A DNA stretch of 33,407 bases from contig CAYIEH010000004.1 in the NCBI GenBank assembly GCA_964362385.1, positions 1 through 33,407 on the forward strand, read 5' to 3'. Under the pieces are notes generated by a model, which was not told where the DNA came from, did not search any database, and saw only the letters and a program-made list of their open reading frames with translations. Below, one piece after another: positions 7,283 through 15,217 of the stretch. Source of the DNA: CAYIEH01 sp964362385. GTDB lineage: Bacteria; Patescibacteriota; Minisyncoccia; UBA6257; UBA9933. How positions within the stretch are numbered: position 1 is the stretch's first letter; each line of letters begins with the position of its first letter. Made by a program: the position numbers and the translations under genes.

Positions 7283-7321
7283 TAACGAAAATACTTATTA
7301 ACTTTTGTCCGGCACTGCCAA

Positions 7322-8089
7322 TTAAATCTGCATCATCACTTTCTTGATCCGATCCCAATCGTGTTTCGGCTTCCAGGAAACATTCCCGGCCTCGACATCC
7401 TTGGCAACAAACGGGTCGTCTTGCTTGTATTCCGGCAACGTTTTATTCCCCAAAGTGATAATGGGAATACCATCACCTCCGTCAAGAGGATACGCATCTC
7501 TGTACTTAACCGAGCGGTTATACCATCCCGCCAAACCGACGACCTTTGCTCCACATTTCCAGGCTAATTCCAGAAGGGACATAGTGGTTGCAAAGTTGTT
7601 CATCAGATCTTCACAAATGACCACCTTCTCGTCAGGGAGAATATGTCCGTCGTGTCGTCCCCATTTCCAGGATGACTTTTCACGAGCTGTGACGGTTTTG
7701 AGAACATGTATTTCTTTTTCAGGATACACATACCTTGCGCCGCTCACATATGCAAGCATTTCCGCCACTGGCTTTCCGCCTTCGGGAGCAGCCATAAATA
7801 CATTTACTCTCCCCACCTTCTTGATAATTTCAGCCCCAAGCAATCTGGCGAAATGGCAGGTGAGTTTGGGATAGTGTTCCATCTTGGCGAAGTTAAGATA
7901 CGCGTCTCCAACCCAGTGAAGACCTTCTCCATAGGTAGCGGTGTAGCCAACTAACGGGCCCAGTCTATTACCCTCAGCGTCTTTAGGACATTCGTAATAC
8001 CCATCAACTCCGTCGAGCACCTTAAGAATATCTTTGTCATAATTGTTTAAAAGATCTGAAACCTGAGACGGCATTAATATTTTCTGCAT
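7322..8089 (-). CDS. pyrE: Orotate phosphoribosyltransferase-like protein
   Basis: This is a 255-aa type I phosphoribosyltransferase. The PRPP-binding signature is VVICEDLMNNFATT (the family pattern is hydrophobic strand, E/D-D, then a small loop). An upstream PEGGKPVAEMLAYVSGARYVYPEKE resembles the OPRT dimer/active-site region. With pyrF directly upstream it should make OMP from orotate and PRPP. The ATG at 8104 overlaps the pyrF stop, but a clear SD (AAAGGAG) sits 6 nt before the ATG at 8089, so I choose that start (MQKILMPSQV). Base composition is less A-rich than the neighbouring housekeeping genes. The exact substrate is inferred from context. Confidence 0.8.
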   Translation of the reverse strand: MQKILMPSQVSDLLNNYDKDILKVLDGVDGYYECPKDAEGNRLGPLVGYTATYGEGLHWVGDAYLNFAKMEHYPKLTCHFARLLGAEIIKKVGRVNVFMAAPEGGKPVAEMLAYVSGARYVYPEKEIHVLKTVTAREKSSWKWGRHDGHILPDEKVVICEDLMNNFATTMSLLELAWKCGAKVVGLAGWYNRSVKYRDAYPLDGGDGIPIITLGNKTLPEYKQDDPFVAKDVEAGNVSWKPKHDWDRIKKVMMQI

Positions 8090-8100
8090 TCTTTCTCCTT

Positions 8101-8997
8101 TCATTCCAAATCGTTAATATCCAGTACTGCTTTCCGTATCTGCTCCTTAAGCTCTAATGCCGCCCGGCCCGCTGCTTCGGCGAAATCCATTCCCATACTG
8201 GCAAACGTAATTCCTGACGAAGAGTTAATCGCTATAGAACTCGGTCCTCTGTATGAAGCCTTCACGGTTTCTTTTACGAACCCTTCCTGGGTTCCAATCC
8301 CAGGAATCAGAAACCACAGCTTGTCACCGACAATTTCTCTGACGCGCGATAAATGCCAAGAAAAAATTTCTCCCGAGCCCTTTTTGATCTCGTAGGCTGC
8401 TGCCATAACAAGACCAGTGTTTTCAACAACGCCAAGCTCTTCTGCCCAGCGCAGTATAGTTTCAGCCATGAATTCCCAGTAGAATCTTCCGTCCGCGAGC
8501 TTTACATCCTGAGTTTCTCTGGCCGATTTGTTGCTTGTGTGACACAATCCAACAATGGCTCTGCCGAGATTGTCTTTATCAATAAGCTGTTCCATACAAT
8601 CCTTACCCATGTAAGGGCTGAAGTTCATGCCATCAACGCCATCAATATCAAAATGGGCAATGCGATAGCGTTGCTGGGTTCTGTCGATATCACCGCGTTT
8701 GCAATCGAGAAACACCGGAATATCCGGGTGTTTACGATGAATGTGATTGACAATAGCCTGAAGCGCTTTTTGTCCTTCCAAGATGGCTTCGTAGTGAGCC
8801 TTCTGCGGTTTGAACATTGACGCATATGGTGCTGTCGCATCCACGATCTCAATCATCTGAGTCGCAACCTGACCCCATAAAGAGCCTTTCTTGTTGATAC
8901 AATCAGGAACTTTTTCCGGAAGCGGATCAAGTCCTACACACAGTTCTGTTTTTTGTGTCGCCTGCCTTGCCTTAAGCTTTTCTCTGAAACTCTTCAT
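8101..8997 (-). CDS. pyrF: Orotidine 5'-phosphate decarboxylase (subfamily 2)
   Basis: This 298-aa enzyme decarboxylates OMP to UMP, the last step of de novo UMP synthesis. The active-site motif D-x-K-x-x-D appears in LDCKRGDIDRT. CVGLDPLPEKVP marks the N-terminal strand, MNFSPYMG the substrate loop, FLIPGIGTQEG the phosphate-binding strand and SSGITFAS the last loop, which is the long-form (type 2) arrangement. The start has a good SD (AAAGGAGAAAAG). It is followed by pyrE in the same operon with almost no gap, and by the strong terminator at 7245. No other pyrimidine genes are in the window. Confidence 0.92.
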   Translation of the reverse strand: MKSFREKLKARQATQKTELCVGLDPLPEKVPDCINKKGSLWGQVATQMIEIVDATAPYASMFKPQKAHYEAILEGQKALQAIVNHIHRKHPDIPVFLDCKRGDIDRTQQRYRIAHFDIDGVDGMNFSPYMGKDCMEQLIDKDNLGRAIVGLCHTSNKSARETQDVKLADGRFYWEFMAETILRWAEELGVVENTGLVMAAAYEIKKGSGEIFSWHLSRVREIVGDKLWFLIPGIGTQEGFVKETVKASYRGPSSIAINSSSGITFASMGMDFAEAAGRAALELKEQIRKAVLDINDLE

Positions 8998-9203
8998 TCT
9001 TTTCTCCTTTCTGCTCCTGTTAGATAGTTAATAAGATATTTTATCTTGAAACTTGTAAAAAAATCTACCCCTAAATTATCATTAATAATATAATTTGTCC
9101 AGTAAATTATTCTTCTACAGAAAACATTGATACTCGAGGATTATTCCCGAACCATTCAGTATTTAGCAGCTGTATCTTAAAACCAAAAGGCGCCAATAAA
9201 AAA
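8998..9203. other. pyrF leader region with a 15-bp palindrome
   Basis: No gene is seen in this spacer. It contains the pyrF SD and a perfect inverted repeat AAGATA-ttt-TATCTT at 9033-9047, about 35 nt before the pyrF start. The repeat could be an operator or part of the promoter. No confident -35/-10 pair was found. Confidence 0.35.
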
Positions 9204-9231
9204 TCCCTGCTAGCCTAAAAAGGCAAGCAGG
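9204..9231 (-). terminator. Terminator of the RT-DnaB-like operon
   Basis: The stem pairs CCCTGCTAGCCT (9204-9215) with AGGCAAGCAGGG (9220-9231), with two internal mismatches. It is followed on the reverse strand by ATTTTTTATT. It closes the operon just after the DnaB-like gene and separates it from pyrF. Confidence 0.85.
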
Positions 9232-9250
9232 GTTATTATAAAACTCAATT

Positions 9251-10555
9251 TCAGTTGTCCCTCCAATTACACAAATGTCCGTAGAACTTCGCATCCACTA
9301 TGACTGCCGGTCCGCCTTTGGCAATTATAATCTTGCCATTTTGAGGCGCTCCATTGGCAGAAGTCTTTTCATGATAATCTTCCCGGTGAAGCAGAAAAAC
9401 CATGTCAGCCAAATCTTCTATATTGCCGCTGTCTTTAAGATCGGATAAACGCGGCAAGCTGTCTTTTTCTTCTTCAGAAGTGCGATTAATTTGGCTTGAT
9501 GCCGACGTCGGCGTTTTAACTTCATTAACGCACCCGCGCAAGGCCTCGAGAATTTTATCCATGCTCTCTTTTTTCGTACGGCACTTTTCCGGCCAATTCA
9601 AATCCTGAAGATTCTCAATTACTATTAATCCCAGCTCTCCGATTTTGCCGCGTAGCGCTTTTATTCCGGAAATTATTGAAAACACATTCATAGAACTCTC
9701 AAATTTCACATGGAGTTTGGATTCATTGATTTTCTGGTGGGCTTTTCTGACTTTTTCCATTTCCTTTGCCGACACCTTTCCCCGTTTAAGGTCGTTGAAA
9801 TCAATTTCGCACATGGCTGAGAGTAATCTGAGAAAAATAGTTTCTTTAGTATGATTAGATGATCCGAAATAAACCGCCGGAAAACCGTCTTCAATGCAAA
9901 TTTTTCTCAAAAAGCTCAACTGCATTGCCGTCTTACCCATACCGGCTCTTCCGCCGATTATGGTTAAGTTTTTGGCAGGAAAACCCGCAATATATTTATT
10001 CAAACACTCTAATGGAGTTTCCTTGAAATAGGCAATGTGATCCGTCAAATTCTCTTCGCTCACTGACATACGGCCAACTTCTTCAGAACCGCACCGGCTT
10101 GAAATTTGCCTTAGCGCTTCTTGGCTTTTAAAAAGCAAAAGAGGTAAATCTTCGGCTTCTTCATAAACCATTTGCGCTATCTTGATTGAATTTTGAAGTA
10201 ATTTCCTGAGAAGCGATTTTTCTTTAACGATCTTCGCGTGGTATTTTACATTAGCTGACGTGGGAATGGTCTCGGCGAGCATACTAACATACTGTTCTCC
10301 TCCGATCATTTCCAAATCTCCGTTATTAATCAGTTTATCCGCTAAAGTAATAATGTCGGCTTCCTTTCCTTCTGCTGCGAGTTCCAAAATCGCGGCATAA
10401 ATCTTTCGGTGGTTTTCACGGTAAAAATCATCAGTCACCAAAATTTCTTTAGCAACCTGAATCGCGACTCCATCCAAAATCATAGCTCCTAAGACCGACT
10501 GCTCTGCTTCAAGATTTTGGGGCGGCAGCTTTTCCAAATGTTCTATTTTTTTCAT
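9251..10555 (-). CDS. DnaB-family helicase-like protein coupled to a reverse transcriptase
   Basis: This is a 434-aa protein with the full DnaB layout. The N-terminal helical domain (LPPQNLEAEQSVLGAMILD onward) is close to replicative DnaB. The C-terminal RecA-like ATPase has Walker A GGRAGMGKT (201-209) and the late motif SQINR..PRLSDLKDSGNIE (354-380). Two catalytic spots deviate. The usual FSLEM segment, with its glutamate, is FGSSNHT (230-236), and the Walker B LIVIDYLQ is LIVIENLQ (310-317), replacing Asp by Glu. The start at 10555 is set by an SD (AAAGGAG) inside the 3' end of the RT gene, and the two genes overlap by 4 nt (ATGA). It is probably not the cell's main replicative helicase but an RT-associated effector or cofactor. 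That role is inferred. Confidence 0.85.
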   Translation of the reverse strand: MKKIEHLEKLPPQNLEAEQSVLGAMILDGVAIQVAKEILVTDDFYRENHRKIYAAILELAAEGKEADIITLADKLINNGDLEMIGGEQYVSMLAETIPTSANVKYHAKIVKEKSLLRKLLQNSIKIAQMVYEEAEDLPLLLFKSQEALRQISSRCGSEEVGRMSVSEENLTDHIAYFKETPLECLNKYIAGFPAKNLTIIGGRAGMGKTAMQLSFLRKICIEDGFPAVYFGSSNHTKETIFLRLLSAMCEIDFNDLKRGKVSAKEMEKVRKAHQKINESKLHVKFESSMNVFSIISGIKALRGKIGELGLIVIENLQDLNWPEKCRTKKESMDKILEALRGCVNEVKTPTSASSQINRTSEEEKDSLPRLSDLKDSGNIEDLADMVFLLHREDYHEKTSANGAPQNGKIIIAKGGPAVIVDAKFYGHLCNWRDN

Positions 10556-11559
10556 CTCGTCTCCTTTGCCTGATATTCCAGCCATGGCTGCAAAAGCCAC
10601 TTCGGCCAATTGTTTTCATTGCCATAGATGCATCTTATGGCATTAACTCTTCCCAGTACTTCGCCACGAGAATACGTTCCATATCTGATTGCCGCATACA
10701 TTATTCTCCTATATTCTTTTTTCTTGCGGCGGCAAATATGAATTTTATCATTGACCACAGTTAACCCAAGCGCGTGGGGAATCGTTTTCCCTAAATTATC
10801 CTTGGTTTTTTCTGATTTAATGCTGAAACCGAACTTGGCCGGAATACTCAACAGCTCTTGTTTTACTTCAGAAACAATTATTTCTCCGGCGAAATTAAAG
10901 TCATCAACATAAACCGCCCAAAAAATATTATTTTTCCTGCACACAACATCAATCTCTTCACACATTGGTCTGTAAACCAGATTCAGCAGGATAGGACTCG
11001 CAGATGCGCCTTGGGGCAATCTTCGCTGGCCGTGGTAATAATAAGTCAAAAACCAGGCCAATGATTTTGCCACAGATTCATCAATCCCCAATCTCGCCAA
11101 AGTTTTCTCCACGTATTCTTCTTTAATACTGGGAAAAGCTTGGGCAATGTCAAAAGCAAAAAAATGCTTCTTGCCTAAAAGTCTTTGTATGGCTTTTTTT
11201 GAATTCCTCTCCCTTACGAAACCGTACGCATTATCGTGAGCTGAAAACTTTGAGTCCAACCAATCTTTAACGGCGCGATAAACTTTTTGCACTTCGGGAT
11301 GCGGTTGTAGAATTTCCCGTTCTTTGTTTTTTTCCCGCAAAAAGAAAATTCTAAAGCCGTAATAAAAAGTCGCTTTCACGGTTTTGCCTTTTTTAAAAAG
11401 CTCTGCCGTTGTTTTTGCAGATTTCAAAATCCTGAAAGCTTTGCGGATTTGCTTTTTAGGCAGTCCGATTAATCCTGAAAGAACTCCCAAAGTCCAAAGA
11501 AACCGAACTTGGGGAGAAACCGCTGACAACTTTTCTGGCGCTTCAGTTTCTTTAGACAT
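10552..11559 (-). CDS. Retron-like reverse transcriptase
   Basis: This 335-aa stand-alone reverse transcriptase has no maturase or endonuclease domain, which argues against a group II intron. RT motifs in order are AYGFVRERNSKKAI (111-124), FAFDIAQAFPSI with catalytic Asp137, LPQGASASPILLNL (181-194), YVDD (217-220, the Asp pair), GFSIKSEKTK (244-253) and ALGLTVVND (263-271). The last resembles the V-T-G-x-x-V-N region of retron RTs. The length fits retrons. The ATG at 11559 has an SD (AAAGGAG). Upstream lies a structured RNA bounded by inverted repeats and a strong promoter, and downstream a DnaB-like gene overlaps by 4 nt. A DRT/Abi-type RT is the main alternative. Confidence 0.9.
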   Translation of the reverse strand: MSKETEAPEKLSAVSPQVRFLWTLGVLSGLIGLPKKQIRKAFRILKSAKTTAELFKKGKTVKATFYYGFRIFFLREKNKEREILQPHPEVQKVYRAVKDWLDSKFSAHDNAYGFVRERNSKKAIQRLLGKKHFFAFDIAQAFPSIKEEYVEKTLARLGIDESVAKSLAWFLTYYYHGQRRLPQGASASPILLNLVYRPMCEEIDVVCRKNNIFWAVYVDDFNFAGEIIVSEVKQELLSIPAKFGFSIKSEKTKDNLGKTIPHALGLTVVNDKIHICRRKKKEYRRIMYAAIRYGTYSRGEVLGRVNAIRCIYGNENNWPKWLLQPWLEYQAKETR

Positions 11560-11599
11560 TAATGTCTCCTTTCACTTGGCATTTTGATTTTTAAAAGAA

Positions 11600-11842
11600 A
11601 TTGCAGGCAGACTTGGCTGGAATTGAAGCCCCTTTAATAAATCACCAGATTCGAGGTGCGCATCGTTAACGTAAGGAAAAGCCAATGCAACCTCGGGGGT
11701 CATTGTAGGGGGTGTCCCCCTACATTCTGTTACTGACATTTGATCCGCCGTCCGATTCAGAAAGCGGGTTTGAGACCTATTACTCGTGGCTATACCAGAG
11801 TCTTTTAGTCTCTCCTTACTGCCAGTCTGCCTGCAATCTTCT
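11600..11842 (-). ncRNA. Candidate retron msr-msd RNA
   Basis: Between the promoter and the RT gene lies a region of about 240 nt bounded by a long inverted repeat. On the + strand ATTGCAGGCAGACTTGGC (11600-11617) faces GCCAGTCTGCCTGCAAT (11821-11837), 17 bp with one bulged T. This is the position and form of retron a1/a2 repeats. Inside are a perfect 9-bp hairpin with a 3-nt loop (11704-11724) and a larger hairpin with CGAGGT/ACCTCG and GCAT/ATGC stems (11652-11695). A hairpin with one mismatch (AGAG-a-CT/AG-a-CTCT, about 11796-11812) lies near the predicted 5' end. The 5' end is placed from the promoter. The msr/msd boundary and branching G cannot be assigned by eye. Confidence 0.7.
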
Positions 11843-11848
11843 GCTTTT

Positions 11849-11877
11849 TTTATACAGATAAACATAAGCAATGTCAA
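11849..11877 (-). promoter_or_regulatory. Consensus promoter of the retron-like operon
   Basis: On the reverse strand a perfect TTGACA (11872-11877) and TATAAA (11849-11854) are spaced by 17 nt. Transcription should start near 11842, five bases before the first arm of the a1/a2-like inverted repeat. Confidence 0.75.
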
Positions 11878-11884
11878 TTAAAAA

Positions 11885-11908
11885 AACAAGCGTGTTTTTC
11901 CGCCTGTT
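11885..11908 (-). terminator. Terminator of yqeY
   Basis: An 8-bp stem (AACAAGCG with CGCCTGTT, one G-T pair) is followed on the reverse strand by seven T. It ends the housekeeping operon just before the retron-like promoter. Confidence 0.75.
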
Positions 11909-11929
11909 CTTATGTATTCCACGAAATTT

Positions 11930-12388
11930 TTATATTCCTAATTTCTTTTTAACCAAATCGCTTATTGTTTTTGAATCCGCTCTGCCTTTCGTTTCTTTTG
12001 CCACCTCTCCCATTACTTTGCCTATATCTTTTGCGGTGCTTGCGCCGGTTTTTTCAATCGCCTCGCTTACGATTTTTTCAATTTCCTGTTCAGAAAGCTG
12101 TTTTGGCAAATACTCCTGAATAATTTCCAATTCTTTCAGCTCTTTTTGAGCTAAATCTTCGCGGTTGCCTTGTTTATAAAGCTCGTACGATTCTTTTCTT
12201 TTTTTCGCTTCTTTTGACAAAACGTCAACGACGTCGTCATCGGTCAAAGTTGAGTCCTGACCTTTTCCCTTTTTCTCAATTTCTTTATTGTGAAGAGCAG
12301 CAATGAGCATTCTTAATACTCCGGTCTTTTCAGCGTCTTTGCTCCTTAATGCTTCCTTTAAATTATCGGTAATTTTTTCTTTCAGCAT
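11930..12388 (-). CDS. yqeY: GatB/YqeY domain-containing protein
   Basis: This 152-aa helical protein is the stand-alone YqeY type, related to the tail domain of GatB, the amidotransferase that corrects Glu-tRNA(Gln)/Asp-tRNA(Asn). The N-terminal half has LKEALRSKDAEKTGVLRMLIAA and the C-terminal half TAKDIGKVMGEVAKETKGRAD, both typical. It probably binds tRNA, but its cellular role is unsettled. It is the last gene of the lepB-hisS-HIT-rpsU-yqeY strand. A 100-bp spacer of repeated ACTAAT-like words (12389-12488) separates it from rpsU. Confidence 0.92.
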   Translation of the reverse strand: MLKEKITDNLKEALRSKDAEKTGVLRMLIAALHNKEIEKKGKGQDSTLTDDDVVDVLSKEAKKRKESYELYKQGNREDLAQKELKELEIIQEYLPKQLSEQEIEKIVSEAIEKTGASTAKDIGKVMGEVAKETKGRADSKTISDLVKKKLGI

Positions 12389-12488
12389 CGCTTCGCTGTA
12401 TCGATACTAATATACTAATTTTACTAATAATACAAATATATTTATATTCGTATAATTAGTATTAATTCGCATATTGACATCGAGATTA

Positions 12489-12713
12489 TTACATTGAGCC
12501 CATTTTTTTAGTCTTCTCCACTTCTTTTCTTTTTCCTTCGCGATATAAAGCCGACAATCTCCTTTTATTTTTATTAACAGAACGATGTTTGTATCTTTTC
12601 TTTTTTGCTTCGCGCAAAACTCCGCTTTGCTGCATCTTTTTTGAAAAGCGGTAAAGAAAAGCGCTCATTGATTCTCCTCCTCTGCGTTTTAATTCCATTG
12701 TTTGAACCGGCAT
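12489..12713 (-). CDS. rpsU: Ribosomal protein bS21
   Basis: This is a 74-aa small-subunit protein. The S21 pattern ELKRRGGESMSAFLYRFSKK followed by QQSGVLREAKKKRYKHRS is clear. It sits near the anti-SD region of 16S rRNA and aids initiation. The start could also be the ATG five codons in (12698), which would fit the common M-x-VKR start better. No SD helps decide. It lies downstream of the HIT gene. Confidence 0.93.
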   Translation of the reverse strand: MPVQTMELKRRGGESMSAFLYRFSKKMQQSGVLREAKKKRYKHRSVNKNKRRLSALYREGKRKEVEKTKKMGSM

Positions 12714-12830
12714 AATGCAAACTGCGCGAATTTATAATAACGCCGCGAATAAAATTTTAATTCGCGGCGCGACTCTTGCGGGAATGAGTCGAAGCTCAAA
12801 CGCATAAGTTCGCTGATCGGCATTATGATT
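12711..12830. repeat. Inverted-repeat spacer with a central hairpin
   Basis: The spacer between rpsU and the HIT gene is an imperfect palindrome. The left end (CATAATGC..CTGCGCGAA, reading right from 12711) resembles the reverse complement of the right end. Its centre is a perfect 10-bp stem (CGCCGCGAAT at 12741 with ATTCGCGGCG ending at 12769). The hairpin may also act as a weak terminator for the HIT gene. Confidence 0.5.
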
Positions 12831-13230
12831 TAATAATTTTTTCTTTGATAATATCCAAACTTTCAGCCGGCGGATTGTCCACCACTGAATGAATTGACCC
12901 TCCTGAATCTCCCAGCCACCTGGGTATAATATGAATATGCAGATGGTCAATCGTCTGTCCGCTCACCTTACCATGGTTGATTCCGATTGTAAAGCCGTCT
13001 GGTAAAAGCGTTTTTTTTAACAATGCCGTCACATTTTTAACCGCTTTAAAAATTCCTTCAATTTTATCGTCTGGCAAATCTAAAATATTTTCCGCGTGAA
13101 CTTTCGGCAAAACCATCGTATGCCCCGGCGCTTTCGGATGGACATCTAAAATGGCGACGCTGTTATCGTCTTCGTAAATTATGCTGGCGCTTATTTCCTT
13201 GTTTGCGATTTTACAGAAAAGACAATCCAC
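12823..13230 (-). CDS. HIT family nucleotide hydrolase/transferase
   Basis: This is a 135-aa histidine-triad protein of the Hint/HinT type. The catalytic HxHxH is HLHIHIIP (from residue 96), the N-terminal zinc-type CLFCKI is present, and ILDVHPKAPGHTMVLPK is the usual substrate-loop region. Such proteins cleave AMP-linked compounds such as adenosine phosphoramidates. It lies between hisS and rpsU, an order I recall as common in these bacteria. Just upstream (13236-13260) is a short direct repeat, AGTAATTAGCCAATAGCG. Confidence 0.93.
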   Translation of the reverse strand: MDCLFCKIANKEISASIIYEDDNSVAILDVHPKAPGHTMVLPKVHAENILDLPDDKIEGIFKAVKNVTALLKKTLLPDGFTIGINHGKVSGQTIDHLHIHIIPRWLGDSGGSIHSVVDNPPAESLDIIKEKIIKS

Positions 13231-13297
13231 AGATAGTAATTAGCCAATAGCGATTAGCCAATAGAATCCCTAGTGGCTAAACCCTAATAACTAGCGG

Positions 13298-14602
13298 CTA
13301 TTTTAGTTTCTTCTTCGCTTCCTCAACAACTTTTTTAAAAGACACGGTTTCCTGAACGCCGGTTCTCATATCTCTGATAATAATGCTTTCTTCAAAAACC
13401 TCTTTTTGCCCCAAAATCAAAGCCAAATCCGCTTTCTCTTTGTCGGCAATCCTTAATTGCGATTTCAGCGATTCCCTGCCGAACGATTCGCTGGTTTTTA
13501 CGCCTGACTTCCTGAATTCTTCAATTAAAGCCAGGCCCTTTTTCTTGGCCTCATCTCCGATGTGAATAAAAAATACTTTAGGGGGACTTTTAAGGGGCAT
13601 TGTTTTGCCCGTGCTTTTGATGATTTCAATAACTCTGTCAATCCCGACACTGCTTCCGACTGCAAACAATTTTCCCAATTTCAGCATCTCGGCCAAATAA
13701 TCATAGCGGCCGCCGCTGGCAATCGCAAAATTAAATCCTTCGGCAAAGATCTCAAAAACAGTTCTGTTGTAATAATCCAAACCCCTGACTAAAAAAGGAT
13801 CAACTAAATAAGGCAGTTTTAATTCGTCAAGAAATTCCAAAACTTTTTTAAAGTGGTTTTTGCAGGTCTCGCACAAAAAATCAAGGATAATCGGCGCTTC
13901 AACCCTGACAAGTAAACATTTTTCGTCTTTGCAATCAAGAAGCCTAAAAGAGTTGACGTTTAATCGGCGCTGGCAATCCTTGCAAATTTGTTTCTGATGT
14001 TTCCGGTAATAATTTTCCAGCTTCCTCTGGTAAGCGGAGCGGCACTTGGCGCAACCGATACTGTTTATATGAACGGTAAAATTCTTTAGTCTTAATTCTT
14101 CAAGCAGGCGATAGACGACGAGTATGGCTTGGGCGTCGTAAATCGGATCATTCTCGCCTCCCAGAATTTCAAAACCTGTCTGGAAAAATTGCCGAAATCT
14201 TCCGGCCTGGGGCTGTTCATATCTGAACATCAAACCTTCATAATAGAGTTTCAGCGGATGGCCAAACCGAGAAAATCCGTTTTCAAAATAAGCCCTGACA
14301 ATCGGCGCCGTGCCTTCAGGCCTCAATACCAGCCTATCGCCGCCTTTTGACTTAATAAAAAACATCTGTTTCTCCACAATGTCGGTTTCCTTTCCGACGG
14401 TCTTTTCAAAAAGTTCCGCCATTTCCACAATGGGCGTATCGATCCTTAAAAAGTTATAAAATTCGCCGATATTTTTTGCAGCCTGCCTTGCTTTATCCCA
14501 AAAGGGCTGGTCTTCGGGAACAATATCATGCATTCCTTTGGGAGACTGGAAAAGATTTTTTTTCCTTGAAGACTCTTTTGATTTTTTGGAAGTTCTTGCC
14601 AT
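13298..14602 (-). CDS. hisS: Histidyl-tRNA synthetase
   Basis: This 434-aa class II synthetase charges tRNA(His). Motif 1 lies around GMHDIVPEDQPFWDK, motif 2 includes LRPEGTAPIVRAY and FRYEQPQAGRFRQF, and the histidine-specific loops GLDYYNRTVFEI and ASGGRYD are present. The C-terminal anticodon-binding domain follows. The insertion domain carries four Cys pairs (CAKC, CKDC, CKDEKC, CETC), suggesting a bound zinc. The first 15 residues (KKSKESSRKK) are a basic extension. It follows lepB by 33 nt. Confidence 0.97.
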   Translation of the reverse strand: MARTSKKSKESSRKKNLFQSPKGMHDIVPEDQPFWDKARQAAKNIGEFYNFLRIDTPIVEMAELFEKTVGKETDIVEKQMFFIKSKGGDRLVLRPEGTAPIVRAYFENGFSRFGHPLKLYYEGLMFRYEQPQAGRFRQFFQTGFEILGGENDPIYDAQAILVVYRLLEELRLKNFTVHINSIGCAKCRSAYQRKLENYYRKHQKQICKDCQRRLNVNSFRLLDCKDEKCLLVRVEAPIILDFLCETCKNHFKKVLEFLDELKLPYLVDPFLVRGLDYYNRTVFEIFAEGFNFAIASGGRYDYLAEMLKLGKLFAVGSSVGIDRVIEIIKSTGKTMPLKSPPKVFFIHIGDEAKKKGLALIEEFRKSGVKTSESFGRESLKSQLRIADKEKADLALILGQKEVFEESIIIRDMRTGVQETVSFKKVVEEAKKKLK

Positions 14603-14635
14603 TTCAAAAAAATATTTTAAGCGCTTGGAACAAAT

Positions 14636-15184
14636 TTAATAAGCCGGCCTTTCAAAAGCCATCACTTTATTTAGCGGCCAAAGTCTCAGCCAGACAACGC
14701 CTATGATATCGGATTTTCCCAATGACCCCCATTGGCGGGAATCAAAACTCGCATCCCGATTGTCGCCCAAAACGAAATACTCACTATCTTTTAACGTCGC
14801 ATCCCTGTCTCCCGTTGTTTTAAGTTTTGCGGGCAAATAACGTTCGCCGACTAAAAATCCTTTCGGATTTTGATTATTAAAAACGTAAACTTCTCCGTTT
14901 TTAATCCTTACCCTTTCTCCGGGCAAACCGATTATTCTTTTGATGAAATAAGTGCTTTTGTCTCCCGGATAGCGAAAAACCACAACATCGCCCCTTTGAG
15001 GCTCCCTGAATTGATAAGAAATTTCATTGATTAAAAGATAATCGCCAGTATGAAAATTGGGTTCCATACTGGAGCCGTTAACCAAAAACGGCTGAACCAA
15101 AAAATAGCGGACTCCAACAACCACCAACACGGCAACCAAAACGATTTCCAGTATTTCCCTTAAAGTGTACAAAAATGACTTCAT
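14636..15184 (-). CDS. lepB: Signal peptidase I
   Basis: This 182-aa membrane-bound Ser/Lys protease removes signal peptides. One N-terminal transmembrane helix (EIVLVAVLVVVGVRYFLV) is followed by box B GSSMEPNF with nucleophile Ser39, box D YFIKRIIGLPGE with general base Lys82, and box E LGDNRDASFDSRQWG. The length is typical of the short Gram-positive-like form. It is divergent from pth with only about 33 nt between starts, so both promoters must overlap there. No SD is seen. Confidence 0.96.
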   Translation of the reverse strand: MKSFLYTLREILEIVLVAVLVVVGVRYFLVQPFLVNGSSMEPNFHTGDYLLINEISYQFREPQRGDVVVFRYPGDKSTYFIKRIIGLPGERVRIKNGEVYVFNNQNPKGFLVGERYLPAKLKTTGDRDATLKDSEYFVLGDNRDASFDSRQWGSLGKSDIIGVVWLRLWPLNKVMAFERPAY

Positions 15185-15217
15185 ATGATTTGAAAATTAA
15201 ACTGTTTAATTCTAATA

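Noticed and set aside
7322..11559. The PRTase (pyrE-like) gene as a retron type III effector
   Set aside because: Some retrons carry phosphoribosyltransferase-like effectors, but here a strong terminator (9204-9231) separates the RT operon and the PRTase is cotranscribed with pyrF, so a pyrimidine role is simpler.
10552..11559. Group II intron or diversity-generating retroelement
   Set aside because: The RT has no maturase or endonuclease domain, no intron domain V was seen, and no template/variable repeat pair or accessory variability gene was found.
11572..11877. A 101-codon reverse-strand frame upstream of the RT
   Set aside because: It starts upstream of the predicted transcription start, spans the whole inverted-repeat RNA and has no recognisable protein features. 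The structured RNA explains the interval better.
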